Assembly: GCA_023412475.1 (NCBI GenBank) | Contig: JAEYNR010000072.1 | Location: 1 to 64,000 of the forward strand | Direction: 5' to 3' | Length of the DNA stretch: 64,000 bases | Source of the DNA: Fibrobacterota bacterium | GTDB taxonomy: Bacteria > Fibrobacterota > Chitinivibrionia > Chitinivibrionales > Chitinispirillaceae | In this document: in pieces, positions 36,335-46,123 of the stretch | How positions within the stretch are numbered: the first letter of the stretch is position 1 | How the letters are laid out: each line of letters starts with the position of its first letter | Made by a program: the position numbers and the translations under genes | The notes under the pieces: model-generated | Databases searched by the model: none | Told to the model about the DNA's origin: nothing | The model's input: only the letters and a program-made list of their open reading frames with translations

Positions 36335-37255
36335 TTATAGAATCATTTTAAAAAACATACCACAAATTGTTACACCGGCAGTAGTCCATAAAGAATTTCT
36401 GGCGATATTCCAACTAACCGCCCTATGGTATAGGTTATTGAAGTCAGAAGGAGGCTTTGCTGTTCGATACTCTTTCATAGAACGATCCTGAAAATAATGG
36501 CAGCCAAAACCAGCTCCTGCACACAGTAGTGATATGGTTAAAAACCTTATTACAGTCTGCCTGTCTTTAATATAAGTGGAATCACTTTTTTCCAGAACAA
36601 TATCATATTGATAAGTGTTTCCGCTTATAAAGCTCACAGGTATTTTTATTGGAGAAAACGGTCTCTTTGCTAATTCCAGGCTGAAGGTACCAGGCTGAAC
36701 CATTCCTTCAAACGGAGTGAAACCGATCTCTTTGTTATCAAGAAGTACAGTTGCAGCTCCCGGAGTAGTAGATATTATCAACTGTACCATCGTTGTTCGC
36801 TGTAACCACATGAGAAGTTTGGATCCCAGTATGTCTGCGATTTCTTCAGTTTTTTCATCTCCGTTTATCATCAGGCTAATGTGAGATGTTGACACCTGTG
36901 CCATATCAAATATCTTTAACTTGATACTTAAGCCATATTCAGAAGTATCAATACTGCCACAAAGAATGAACCGAGCACCCTGATTACGTGCCCTGATTAT
37001 TGAAGATTCATCTGGAACAGAGTCGATAAAAAGCATAGTATCCAGAATCGTTTCTGGGAAAAGAAAATGATTCTCAAGAGTTCTGTTAAGCACGATATTG
37101 AGCTGATCATATTCTTTTTTCACAGTATTATTGTTTATTTCCCCAAGAACCACAACGAGCTCTTTATTTGGCTGTCCATAAGCGGATATTATAACAAAAA
37201 GAAATATAGCAATAAAATAGCTACGCACTTTTTTAAACCGGAAAAGATCAATCAT
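36335..37255 (-). CDS. PEGA-domain protein
   Basis: From Met 37255 (7 codons inside the longest frame; signal peptide at residues 1-28) this is 306 residues. The N-terminal domain (VVVLGEINNNTVKKEYDQLN, GARFILCGSIDTSEYGLSI) resembles the CsgG/DUF-like assembly domains that precede PEGA. A PEGA beta domain follows (LIISTTPGAATVLLDNKEIG, FTPFEGMVQPGTFSLEL). A C-terminal hydrophobic segment and another TM end the protein. PEGA domains anchor to envelope or surface structures. Operon with the SUMF1 lipoprotein. Confidence 0.75.
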   Translation of the reverse strand: MIDLFRFKKVRSYFIAIFLFVIISAYGQPNKELVVVLGEINNNTVKKEYDQLNIVLNRTLENHFLFPETILDTMLFIDSVPDESSIIRARNQGARFILCGSIDTSEYGLSIKLKIFDMAQVSTSHISLMINGDEKTEEIADILGSKLLMWLQRTTMVQLIISTTPGAATVLLDNKEIGFTPFEGMVQPGTFSLELAKRPFSPIKIPVSFISGNTYQYDIVLEKSDSTYIKDRQTVIRFLTISLLCAGAGFGCHYFQDRSMKEYRTAKPPSDFNNLYHRAVSWNIARNSLWTTAGVTICGMFFKMIL

Positions 37256-37276
37256 TTCTGATCCAAAGCTGAACAC

Positions 37277-37582
37277 AATTTAAGAAATGTTATTTTCAGG
37301 CTTAAATATAGTGTACTTCTTATCTGCAAGCAATTAAAGAGTTTTTTGGAATACTTGATTTCTCTATCAACAAGTGATGTTATTCACTGCTGTGCTTGTC
37401 TATTGCATTTTCCCATTCTTTTTATGACATGCTAAGACTGTATTTTTTTTTAAAATTTCTGGCGAGTCGTAGAGTTTCAGTAGAAACTACATACAACAAA
37501 AGAATATGCCTGCCCTTCTATAATATGCAAGGGCAGGCATATTTTTATTCACAGGGGTATTTTGTGTAATAAACATTTACAA
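37277..37582. other. Interval with a strong terminator
   Basis: Apart from the hairpin at 37504-37542 this stretch shows nothing coding. Confidence 0.4.
37504..37542 (-). terminator. Intrinsic terminator (bidirectional)
   Basis: ATATGCCTGCCCTT (37504-37517) pairs perfectly with AAGGGCAGGCATAT (37529-37542), with T-rich sequence on both sides. It ends the lipoprotein gene at 37583. Confidence 0.85.
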
Positions 37583-38356
37583 TCACTTCAATTTCAACTG
37601 ACGTTTTGCAGTACCTGCCTTTTGATCATACTGAATTACCACATTTGGAGAAAAACGGTTAATAGTTAAATTATTATTTTTAATTATTCTGCCTCGAATA
37701 TCGACCAGAACCAATTTGCTGTTTCTAATATTAGAACTTTTAAATTTTTCTGAGGAAGTAATTTTGTTGTTTCTATTAACACTAGTTATGTACTCGAGAG
37801 ACTTAGACGGAAGCTTGAGGGAAAATTCAGAGATGCATCTCACCCACTCAAAATTCCCCGAGGAATCTGGAGTCATTTCGCTACTTGTAAGCACATCCCA
37901 TTTTGTCCAATAAACATCTGATTTGAAGCTGTCAGCAAAAGCAGCCGCAATCTCATTCCGCTCTACTTTGCTTATTTGAACTATCCCTGCAAGGTTCAAC
38001 CACTCAAGTTCCTTTTTTATACAGGAGTCAGCTTTAAAGCTATTAATATTTAAACCTGAACTGTCAATGATAAAATTAATTCCAGCAGATGCTACTTCAA
38101 TTAATACAAAATCATTATAGTGGCTCCTGTAGGAATAAGCATTATTCGAATTAGTCATTATGATATTAGTATCGTTTGTACTTCCTCTGAAGTAGTTAAT
38201 GCCTTCATCACCGATAGTTTCAAATAACGAAAGGTCTACCGTGTAATCCAAATCAAATTTAAAGATCACACTGAACACATAATCAGGATTTCTACATGCA
38301 TAAATCATTGAAAAAGAAGCGATCATTAACAATGCAGCAATTACTTTTTTAATCAT
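37583..38356 (-). CDS. Lipoprotein of unknown function, candidate member of the FecR-ECF regulon
   Basis: 257 residues with a lipobox (SMIYAC, Cys near 21). It has no domain I recognise. The last 40 residues (LVLVDIRGRIIKNNNLTI to GTAKRQLKLK) have the strand pattern of a type-IX-like sorting tail, though weaker than in the M64 and GH30 proteins. Its promoter region carries the same 14-nt-spaced motif as the ECF sigma gene. Confidence 0.65.
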   Translation of the reverse strand: MIKKVIAALLMIASFSMIYACRNPDYVFSVIFKFDLDYTVDLSLFETIGDEGINYFRGSTNDTNIIMTNSNNAYSYRSHYNDFVLIEVASAGINFIIDSSGLNINSFKADSCIKKELEWLNLAGIVQISKVERNEIAAAFADSFKSDVYWTKWDVLTSSEMTPDSSGNFEWVRCISEFSLKLPSKSLEYITSVNRNNKITSSEKFKSSNIRNSKLVLVDIRGRIIKNNNLTINRFSPNVVIQYDQKAGTAKRQLKLK

Positions 38357-38403
38357 AGCTCCTCCCTAAATGGCTAAAATACGTTTCTTTCATTTCTATC
38401 ATC

Positions 38404-38432
38404 ATAACGTGCCCGAAAATAGAAATGAACAC
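38404..38432 (-). promoter_or_regulatory. Shared promoter motif GTGTTCAT-N14-ACGTTAT, copy 2
   Basis: GTGTTCAT (38425-38432) and ACGTTAT (38404-38410), minus strand, spaced 14 nt as in copy 1 and also preceded by an A-tract. The ATG is 48 nt downstream. Confidence 0.6.
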
Positions 38433-38495
38433 TTTTTTTCTTCTCAGGTTTTAAGCTAAGCGTACTTTATAAGCTATGCAGCAGATTTAGAGTAA

Positions 38496-38525
38496 CTGGT
38501 TATCTTCATTTACTCAGATAACCAG
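38496..38525. terminator. Stem-loop between two minus-strand genes
   Basis: CTGGTTATCT (38496-38505) and AGATAACCAG (38516-38525) form a perfect stem. ATTTTTAAT follows on the plus strand. It probably ends the C25 gene transcript, although the better T-tract is on the other strand. Confidence 0.6.
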
Positions 38526-38625
38526 ATTTTTAATAAAAGTGTTACGAGAGTCCAGAATACCCTGGAAAACAGCCAAAAAATATTTTTTAACTGCAGGACA
38601 TCTAAACCAGTCAAAAGTGCATTTA

Positions 38626-40839
38626 TTACGGAGTTGTTCCCCACAATAAATAATTATTAATATAACCAGCTATTTTCGGCCAATCCTGATAATTGGTTAA
38701 AGCCCCGAAAGAGAAATCATTAGACTGGTCATAAATGGCCCAGTTTAATTTGTTAAAGCAAGTATGGCATTCAATAATTTCTCCAGCCCTTAAAACACCT
38801 GCATCTGAATCGAACGATATGTTTAATGTGCGGTTATTATTTGTAGATTCTATTGCTGTATTTATTTTTGAAGTAACATTTATTCCTGAGGGAAGAATTC
38901 CCGACCAATAGACCTGTGCTACTTCGCCCTGAGAAGATCCCTCGTAGGTGTAAAAATATTTAGCAGTCACAGAGGACAGATCGATATCAGTTGATCCTGT
39001 ATTAAATATTTTAAAATTCACCGAAACTGAATTTGTCACTGTTGAAGGAGTATAAGTCTTGAACTGAATTTTTATGTTCCCTTGGGGTGTTTGATCTGGT
39101 GGTAAAACATCAATAGAGGGGTCTCCAAAAATATGCCAGGTTAGAAATGTAGTCTCACCAGAGGTTCCGTATTTGTCGATCATGGCAATAGAACTGTTGT
39201 AGCATAAAGCACCAAAGGTAGCATTCTGTTCATTGACCAACAATCTGTTGAATTCATCCTGTGCTTCCATAGGAGGCATGAAGTATTGTTGTACACTTGA
39301 ACCATAAATTCCAATTGCACCTGTAGGATTATTGGTAAGACTGTTCTTGGCTCTCAGCCATGATTCACAAAAGCATGTCCTGTCAGTAAAATTGCCAACC
39401 AGACATGCTACAGAAAATATAAAGGGTAATTTACTATCATTATAAAGAGCGTTTACATCATTAATTGAGAAACCAGAAGTACCCCATTTATTATCGTTTC
39501 CATGCCCGATATAGTTTATAAGAGAAACTCCATTATTGATTCTGGATAAAACCATATCGGCAGTTGGGTCGTTCGCATCATCACCACCACCTCGTGATCC
39601 TTCGTAGAGTTCGTCCACGTTAGTGTAATGCCAATTCAACAGTCCAGCTCTGATATTTCTTATATGTTCCCAGTCATATTCCTCATCATCACCTTTACCG
39701 CTTGAAGAGGCGATACCAATTGCGTTGTGAAATGTCGGATTTTCTTTATTGTAATTTATTGATCGCTGCACCATGGTGATTACTTGATCGTCGGTTTCGG
39801 CTGAAAACCTTCCAATAATTATATCTGGGTAGTTATCAGATCCTCTAACCAGCGAATATGAGGGATCAGATCCACCTCCAGTAACCATAAATGTTGGTAC
39901 CTGAGCATTATCTCCTACCAGTAGCACGAAAGTTAAAGAGTTATTGCTATTATAATAATCCTGAATGAAATTTTTTACATCGGTTGCTGTTGTCCCAACA
40001 CTATCCATACTCACAAGTGCTGTATTCAGTCCTATTGAGTTTTTGTGCAATACAAATGGCTGCATCTCATCGATAAAGTCATCATGCGCAATCACAAGCA
40101 TTTTCCCAGCGTCTGCAACCGGTCTCTGATTGTTTGTCTGCTGGTCGAAATTAAGAAAATGGTTTCGGAGAATGGGTTCAAAAAAACGATTGTTTTCATA
40201 ACTTAGGTTTTCGTGTGAATTAACACCAGTGTATTTAATCTCAATGATTAATTTTGTATACACTTTCAATGAGGCTGAAATTGGATTATAACTGAAGGGG
40301 AAAATATTAATCCTTACGCCACGAAAATCTCTGATAAGATAAGGTTCACCAATCTCAAGCAGATTTTCAGGGAAAAATTTGTTTTCCTGATAAATCTGGC
40401 CAAAAACATACTCCACACTCTCCGGATCAACATCTCTCATTAAAATCCCTTTAGATGGAGCAACTTTCATAGCGTAAGATTCATAATTCTGTTCTACTAC
40501 ATTATAGGAAATACCTTTATCATGAGGTATGGTTATACTTCGGGATATTTTGGGAAGTTCTGGATTCCCTTTTTCCTGAATCAAAGATCCAATAGGCAGC
40601 CCCAATAAATTATATTCTTCTCCGTTTATGCTTATAGTCTTTCGGTGAAAGGTACCAAGCTGTATTTCTATTATACAACCGCTATCAGTAGATGAAAGTA
40701 CTCTGATTTGATTCACATTTTGGCTTGCTTTTATAGTTTCGTAACTGGCAGAAACAGATCTGTTCAAAAAAACGGTTAACAAAAATGCTGCCATACTAAG
40801 TGTTATTAAACTTGTACCACTGATTTGATGGGATCTCAT
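38626..40839 (-). CDS. Secreted C25 (gingipain-type) cysteine protease with CBM3-like C-terminus
   Basis: 737 residues: signal peptide (about 1-32), a propeptide-like region (to about 235), a C25 caspase-fold domain (about 245-560) and a CBM3-like domain (about 600-737). The catalytic His is in INYIGHGND (His446) and the catalytic Cys in IFSVACLVG (Cys479). The C-terminal module has the WAIYDQSNDFSFG and YLLWGTTP motifs seen in the C13 and M6 proteins. Gingipain-like enzymes are exported by type IX systems in Bacteroidota. Here the CBM3-like tail replaces the usual sorting tail. Specificity is unknown. Confidence 0.87.
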   Translation of the reverse strand: MRSHQISGTSLITLSMAAFLLTVFLNRSVSASYETIKASQNVNQIRVLSSTDSGCIIEIQLGTFHRKTISINGEEYNLLGLPIGSLIQEKGNPELPKISRSITIPHDKGISYNVVEQNYESYAMKVAPSKGILMRDVDPESVEYVFGQIYQENKFFPENLLEIGEPYLIRDFRGVRINIFPFSYNPISASLKVYTKLIIEIKYTGVNSHENLSYENNRFFEPILRNHFLNFDQQTNNQRPVADAGKMLVIAHDDFIDEMQPFVLHKNSIGLNTALVSMDSVGTTATDVKNFIQDYYNSNNSLTFVLLVGDNAQVPTFMVTGGGSDPSYSLVRGSDNYPDIIIGRFSAETDDQVITMVQRSINYNKENPTFHNAIGIASSSGKGDDEEYDWEHIRNIRAGLLNWHYTNVDELYEGSRGGGDDANDPTADMVLSRINNGVSLINYIGHGNDNKWGTSGFSINDVNALYNDSKLPFIFSVACLVGNFTDRTCFCESWLRAKNSLTNNPTGAIGIYGSSVQQYFMPPMEAQDEFNRLLVNEQNATFGALCYNSSIAMIDKYGTSGETTFLTWHIFGDPSIDVLPPDQTPQGNIKIQFKTYTPSTVTNSVSVNFKIFNTGSTDIDLSSVTAKYFYTYEGSSQGEVAQVYWSGILPSGINVTSKINTAIESTNNNRTLNISFDSDAGVLRAGEIIECHTCFNKLNWAIYDQSNDFSFGALTNYQDWPKIAGYINNYLLWGTTP

Positions 40840-41411
40840 TGCAAATTTCCTTTGTTAGATCATTTAGATTAAAAAATAGTACATTCATTACCCGCTTCGG
40901 TAAGTGGGTAAGACACCTCACATACACGCCTCCTCCTTCCAAAAACTACAGAACAAAACTCTATGTCTGAATTGCAAAATAATACATTCTTTATATTCCT
41001 GCTCATAATTGACTATTTTTGTCAACAGAATATTTATCTTTTACTTAATTCGGAGGATTAATTGACGATAAGATGTATGTCCATCTCGAGAATTGGGTTC
41101 CAAAAAAGCATGAATATCTAAAAAGTGATGTAAATAAGCTTCCGAAAATCTCAGGATTATAAGGCGGAGAAGCAGATCACGTCAAAGAAAGCGGTATACT
41201 TTAAACGGTAACTTTGCACCGGATACAATACGCTTAATGAACGGAATATCATTCTTTAGATGTGTAATACAATACATTTTTGCAACTATGTACCGTTTTA
41301 CACATATCGAGACATAAAATATTTGCATACAACCTCATTGAACTGGTATGAGAATTGCGTATATGCTTAAGAAGTCAGATTTATTTAATTTCCATTTTCA
41401 GGGAGGACAGT
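40840..41411. other. Interval between divergent genes, with a leader hairpin
   Basis: The hairpin TTACCCGCTT/AAGTGGGTAA (40888-40911, one wobble) sits in the C25 leader. A GGAGG followed by a 29-codon frame (from ATG 41072: MYVHLENWVPKKHEYLKSDV) is a possible gene scrap only. Confidence 0.35.
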
Positions 41412-41969
41412 GTGATAAAGCTAGGAATCATTATTGGGAGCACCAGACCGGGGCGGGTCGGTGAAAAAGTTGGGAAATGGATCTACGAACAGGCAATAAA
41501 ACGCAACGACGCTCAATTCGAAATCATTGACATAATGGATTACAATCTACCGCTTCTGGACGAACCAGTTCCGGCAGCATCCGGTCAATATACAAAAGAG
41601 CACACCAAAACCTGGGCTGCTAAAATCGCATCCATGGATGGATTTATCTTTGTTACTGGCGAGTATAATCATTCAACCACCGGAGCTTTGAAAAATGCTA
41701 TAGATTACCTTTATGCCGAATGGAACAATAAGTCTGCTGGGTTTGTAAGCTACGGCTCTAATGGTGGTGTAAGAGCCGTCGAACATCTTCGTCAAATTAT
41801 AGCAAACCTGCAGATTGCAGATGTACAAGCACAAGTACAGCTTTCTCTTTTTACAGATTTTGAAAATTTCACTGAATTCAAGCCTGCAACAATGCATGAA
41901 AAATATCTTCAAACCCTCTTTGACCAGGTCATATCCTGGGGAGAAGCACTTAAACCTTTGCACGCTTAA
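41412..41969 (+). CDS. NADPH-dependent FMN reductase-family protein
   Basis: 185 residues from GTG 41412, chosen because GGGAGG lies 5 nt upstream and the family begins with IKLGIIIGSTRPGR (phosphate-binding loop). The PxxGEYNHSTTGALKNAIDYL segment is typical of FMN reductases of the NQO/azoreductase-like group. It is a flavodoxin fold that reduces quinones, azo dyes or FMN. A strong terminator overlaps its stop. Cytosolic, monocistronic. Confidence 0.9.
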   Translation: MIKLGIIIGSTRPGRVGEKVGKWIYEQAIKRNDAQFEIIDIMDYNLPLLDEPVPAASGQYTKEHTKTWAAKIASMDGFIFVTGEYNHSTTGALKNAIDYLYAEWNNKSAGFVSYGSNGGVRAVEHLRQIIANLQIADVQAQVQLSLFTDFENFTEFKPATMHEKYLQTLFDQVISWGEALKPLHA

Positions 41970-41996
41970 GGGGATATTCCCCTTAAGTGCGTTTTT
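41965..41996 (+). terminator. Intrinsic terminator overlapping the FMN reductase stop codon
   Basis: CTTAAGGGG (41965-41973), loop ATATT, CCCCTTAAG (41979-41987), then GTTTTT (41991-41996). Very strong. Confidence 0.9.
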
Positions 41997-42138
41997 CCCC
42001 AAACATCTCAAATTTTTCATCTATAATTTCTATCCTTGTTTATATTATTGTCATTCTTATTAATACTCTCAGACCATTATTTTTCAGTACTTTTCAAATT
42101 TTAAAGCTATAATTCCTTTCAAAAAACCGGGAGAAGAA

Positions 42139-43830
42139 ATGAACCGCCCTCTTTTAAAAAACCTAATTTCAGTGATTTTCATTACTACATCATTTATATG
42201 CCTTTTGCCTGCGCAACCCTTAGCCATTACCGTTACAATCGATCCAGAGATTAAGTATCAAACATTTGAAGGATGGGGAACAAGTTTATGCTGGTGGGCA
42301 GTTTTGGCTGGAAAGTGGAGTGAAACCAACAGAAATAAATTAATCGATGCAATCGTTAACCCTGATACTGGCTTGGGGTATAATTGTTTTCGTTATAACA
42401 TTGGTGGTGAAGACAACCCCTCACATAGTCATTTGTCTGAACCAAGAGCAGTCCCGGGTTTCAAAAAAAGCGAAACCGCAGAATATGACTGGTCCGCAGA
42501 TCAGTATCAACGTAATATTCTTCTTGGAATCGCTTCTCGTGGAGAGAACCTTACATTTGAAGCATTCTCCAATTCTCCTCCCTGGTGGATGACTATAAGC
42601 GGTTGTGTCACAGGAAACACCAATGGTGCTGACAATCTTATGCCAACCTATTTTACCGCATTTGCCGATTATTTAGCCACAGTTGTAAAGCACTATAAAG
42701 ATAACTGGAAAATCACTTTTAGAACTGTTGCCCCCTTCAACGAACCCTCTTCAGGATATTGGAAAATCAATGGAGGACAGGAAGGCTGTGGATTTAAAAA
42801 TAGCCAATCCAGAATGATTAAAGAATTGGGTAAACAATTGATTGCCAAAAACCTTTTTAACCAAACCAAAGTAAGCGCTGCAGATGAAACATCCTTGGAT
42901 CAAACGGTTAACACATTTAAAGCTTATGATGACAGCACATTCTTCTACCTTTCACAGATAAATTCACACTCCTATGGTGGATGGCAATCAAGAAAAGCAG
43001 TTGATTCTCTGGCTAAAACTCATAAAAAAATATTATGGCAGTCAGAATCTGGCCCCTTAGGCAAAGGTAATGACAATAGTGATATCACTATGTGGATGTC
43101 ACATGTTATTATACAAGATCTAAGACTAATGAAACCTAATGCATGGCTCGACTGGCAGGTATGTGATCCGGTGGCTGACTGGATGAGCATAGAGATGAAC
43201 CATACTAACCAGAGCTTCAAATATACCAAGAGATTCTATATGCATGCCGCATTCAGCAGATTCATAAGACCAGGCTCTCAGATAATCTACAGCAGTGATA
43301 CCAATTCTGTTGCAGCAGTGGTTCCTTCCACTGGAAATCTGGTAATTGTGCTAAGAAATAATGCAAAAACTAGCACCCGCTATAACATCGACCTGTCCAG
43401 ACTCGCCACACTGGGAACCAAAGCTCTGATCCATCAATTCTCTCTTCCCGGAAGCCTTTCCAGATTAAACGATATTACCATCAGTGAAAACAAACTCTCA
43501 TTCAGTGCCCCAGCGCAAACTATCACCACCTGTGTTGTCCCAGAATTAACAACTATCATTGATAAATTTCAATGCAAAAAGCATAAAGCAAAACTCACTT
43601 CTCCTGCTTTTTTCAACAACACTCTCAGGTTTCAGGCGACCCCAGGAATTGATCTTCAAATAAGCATTTTTAACAGCACAGGAAGACTGTTATCAAACTT
43701 TAAACATAAGGCCAGCAGTTTTTCTGAGAATATCAACCTGAACCGCTATGCAATGGCAAATGGAATGTATCTGGTAAGAATCGAACAGAACAGATCACAT
43801 ATTATGCATAATATATTGATTTCCAAATAG
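42139..43830 (+). CDS. GH30-family glycoside hydrolase with C-terminal sorting domain
   Basis: 563 residues: signal peptide (about 1-29), a GH30 (alpha/beta)8 barrel with the acid/base Glu202 in PFNEP (199-203) and the nucleophile Glu303 in WQSESGPLG (300-308), plus SNSPPWWMTISG (144-155) and the beta-sandwich side domain. The last 80 residues (QISIFNSTGRLLSNFK to MANGMYLVRIEQN) match a type-A sorting domain. GH30 includes glucuronoxylanases and endo-beta-1,6-galactanases; the subfamily was not resolved. Acts outside the cell. Confidence 0.9.
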   Translation: MNRPLLKNLISVIFITTSFICLLPAQPLAITVTIDPEIKYQTFEGWGTSLCWWAVLAGKWSETNRNKLIDAIVNPDTGLGYNCFRYNIGGEDNPSHSHLSEPRAVPGFKKSETAEYDWSADQYQRNILLGIASRGENLTFEAFSNSPPWWMTISGCVTGNTNGADNLMPTYFTAFADYLATVVKHYKDNWKITFRTVAPFNEPSSGYWKINGGQEGCGFKNSQSRMIKELGKQLIAKNLFNQTKVSAADETSLDQTVNTFKAYDDSTFFYLSQINSHSYGGWQSRKAVDSLAKTHKKILWQSESGPLGKGNDNSDITMWMSHVIIQDLRLMKPNAWLDWQVCDPVADWMSIEMNHTNQSFKYTKRFYMHAAFSRFIRPGSQIIYSSDTNSVAAVVPSTGNLVIVLRNNAKTSTRYNIDLSRLATLGTKALIHQFSLPGSLSRLNDITISENKLSFSAPAQTITTCVVPELTTIIDKFQCKKHKAKLTSPAFFNNTLRFQATPGIDLQISIFNSTGRLLSNFKHKASSFSENINLNRYAMANGMYLVRIEQNRSHIMHNILISK

Positions 43831-44453
43831 ACTTTGCCCACACTCAGATTCAAAGCTAACCGCATATATGGCGGTGTCCCAAATATGCAAAAACCTTATT
43901 AAAATCAGTAAATGTACTTCTGTAAAATGCAAATATTGTCTATTTTGGTGCAGCCGTTAAAAAAAATAGAATTTCCGGTCGATTTACAGAATAAATCGAC
44001 CGGAATTCCAATAAAACAGGACTAAAAGAGGGGTCTGTTTTAATTTTCAATATTCGTTAATAACCGAATTTCTTAAAACATCAGTAACATTTAAAAATCG
44101 ATCCTGAAAAAATCAGATATCCATCTTGACCAGATACTATTAAATGACATTTTACAAACTGTCGCTCAACTTATAATAATAAGATATAAGAAAATGAGGA
44201 AAAGATAAATGTAAAAGGATTAATATTTTTACATCTATGATATATTAATATATCAATTGGCCGGAACACTGCGCATAAAAAAAGAATAACATCTATCAGC
44301 ATAAAGGCGAAGTGCCTCTGCAATACAACTCAACTGTAATTTTAACTACACACGTCCATTCCGGTATGTAATTGTTTATTGGTTCTACCTAACCGGAGAA
44401 CATGACAACCCAGGGGCTGTTTTGGCCATCCAGGCTCAAAATATGAAGCACTT
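43831..44453. other. Interval with a strong hairpin
   Basis: Between convergent genes. It holds a small ACCGC/GCGGT hairpin at about 43859-43875 and the terminator at 43971-44007. Nothing coding is evident. Confidence 0.45.
43971..44007. terminator. Terminator-like inverted repeat between gnd and GH30
   Basis: CCGGTCGATTT (43975-43985) and AAATCGACCGG (43993-44003) are perfectly paired. On the minus strand it is followed by TTCTATTTTTTTT, fitting the 3' end of the gnd transcript. Confidence 0.7.
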
Positions 44454-45908
44454 TCAAAGAGTATAAGTTCCTGATGCCACATCGCCTCCCCGACCAGTCC
44501 AGTTTGTATGAAACACCTGGTCTGCAGAAGCATCTATTCGCTTATATGTATGTGCACCAAAATAGTCTCGCATCGCCTGTAATAGGTTTGCCGGAAGCAT
44601 TTCGGATCGATATCCATCTAAAAATGCCAATGCAGAACTGAAAGAGGACATGGGAACCCCCAACTCGACAGCAATCATGACCACTTTTCTCCAGGAAGCC
44701 TGACAATCACCAATCAGTTTTCTAAAATAATCATCCAGAAGCAGATTTGAAAGCTCCTGATTATTCTCGAAAGCGCTCTTTATCTTATCTAGAAAAGCAC
44801 TTCTAATGATACAGCCGTTTCTCCACATTAGAGCAATGTTACCATAATCAAGACTCCAGCCGTATTCTCTGGCTGCTTCACGCAGACACATAAAGCCCTG
44901 TGTATAAGAGATAATTTTGGAAGCAAGCAGGGCTTTACGAATATCTTCAACAAAAGCAGCTTTATCGCCATTAAACATGACACTCGGACCGTTTATTAGC
45001 TTTGAAGCTTTAACCCGTTCCTCTTTTAAAGCTGAAAGACTGCGGGCATAAACCGATTCAGAAATCAAAGTTACCGGAATACCAAGATCCAGAGAATTAA
45101 CAATGAACCATTTGCCAGTTCCCTTTTGTCCCGCCTTATCTAAAATTTTCTCGACCAGTGGTTCTCCATCTGTATCTTTATAGGCCAGAATATCTCTGGT
45201 GATTTCTATAAGATAACTATCCAGTTCTGTTTTGTTCCATTCTGCAAATATCTGATGCATCTGGTCGGCAGATAGTCCCAGTCCCTGCTTCATTAGATGA
45301 TAAGCCTCACATATAATCTGAATGTCGCCATACTCTATAGCATTGTGTGTCATTTTTACATAATGCCCTGCTCCATCGGAACCCACCCAATCACAGCACG
45401 GGACGCCATCCGTTGTTTTGGCAGCGATTGATTTGAAGATATCCTTTACCAGTGGCCACGCCTTTTCACTTCCTCCCGGCATGATGGAAGGTCCTCTTCT
45501 GGCACCCTCTTCTCCACCGGAAACGCCGGTTCCTATATATAAAAGTCCCTTTTCTTCAAGGTATTTTGTGCGTCTAATGGTATCGATAAAGTGAGAATTT
45601 CCACCATCGATTATGCAATCACCTGGAGAAAGATGTGGCAGCAGTTTCTGGATTTCAGCATCGACCGGCTCTCCCGCTTTCACCATGAGCATCACCTTAC
45701 GGGGAGTTTTCAGGAGTCCTGCCACCTCCTCCATTGAATGCGCCCCGATGACATTGGTTCCTTTAGCAGCATTGTTGAGAAAATCATCGACTTTGGATAC
45801 TGTACGATTAAAGGCAACTACCACGTAACCGTGATCATTCATGTTAAGAATGAGGTTCTGGCCCATTACGGCGAGGCCGATCACTGCTATGTCAGCCTTT
45901 TGCTTCAT
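44454..45908 (-). CDS. gnd: 6-phosphogluconate dehydrogenase (decarboxylating)
   Basis: 484 residues from ATG 45908 (GGGGGAA box; the longest frame adds 26 unsupported codons). NADP-binding IGLAVMGQNLILNMNDHGY at the N-terminus, GVSGGEEGARRGPSIMPGG substrate loop, GAGHYVKMTHNAIEYGDIQ with the active-site Lys, and the C-terminal FHTNWTGRGGDVASGTY. Oxidative pentose phosphate pathway: 6-phosphogluconate to ribulose-5-phosphate. No neighbours in the operon. Confidence 0.95.
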   Translation of the reverse strand: MKQKADIAVIGLAVMGQNLILNMNDHGYVVVAFNRTVSKVDDFLNNAAKGTNVIGAHSMEEVAGLLKTPRKVMLMVKAGEPVDAEIQKLLPHLSPGDCIIDGGNSHFIDTIRRTKYLEEKGLLYIGTGVSGGEEGARRGPSIMPGGSEKAWPLVKDIFKSIAAKTTDGVPCCDWVGSDGAGHYVKMTHNAIEYGDIQIICEAYHLMKQGLGLSADQMHQIFAEWNKTELDSYLIEITRDILAYKDTDGEPLVEKILDKAGQKGTGKWFIVNSLDLGIPVTLISESVYARSLSALKEERVKASKLINGPSVMFNGDKAAFVEDIRKALLASKIISYTQGFMCLREAAREYGWSLDYGNIALMWRNGCIIRSAFLDKIKSAFENNQELSNLLLDDYFRKLIGDCQASWRKVVMIAVELGVPMSSFSSALAFLDGYRSEMLPANLLQAMRDYFGAHTYKRIDASADQVFHTNWTGRGGDVASGTYTL

Positions 45909-46123
45909 AAGATATTTCCCCCATCTATGTTTTTTGGTGAAGTCCCCTGAAATGATTGTGATAGAGGCTATGAATATTCCCGACATATAATTATATCAAA
46001 AAGCTCAATGTGTTATGAGATTCTCTTTCCCCTTAATAACCTCATCCATAAAAACCAAATTCCTTAATACACTTATATTCTGAGAGCTAACCCCCAGAGC
46101 CATCCAGCCCTTTTTTTCCCATT

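Noticed and set aside
41072..41161. 29-codon ORF after a GGAGG
   Set aside because: Too short, with no recognised product; kept only as a note.
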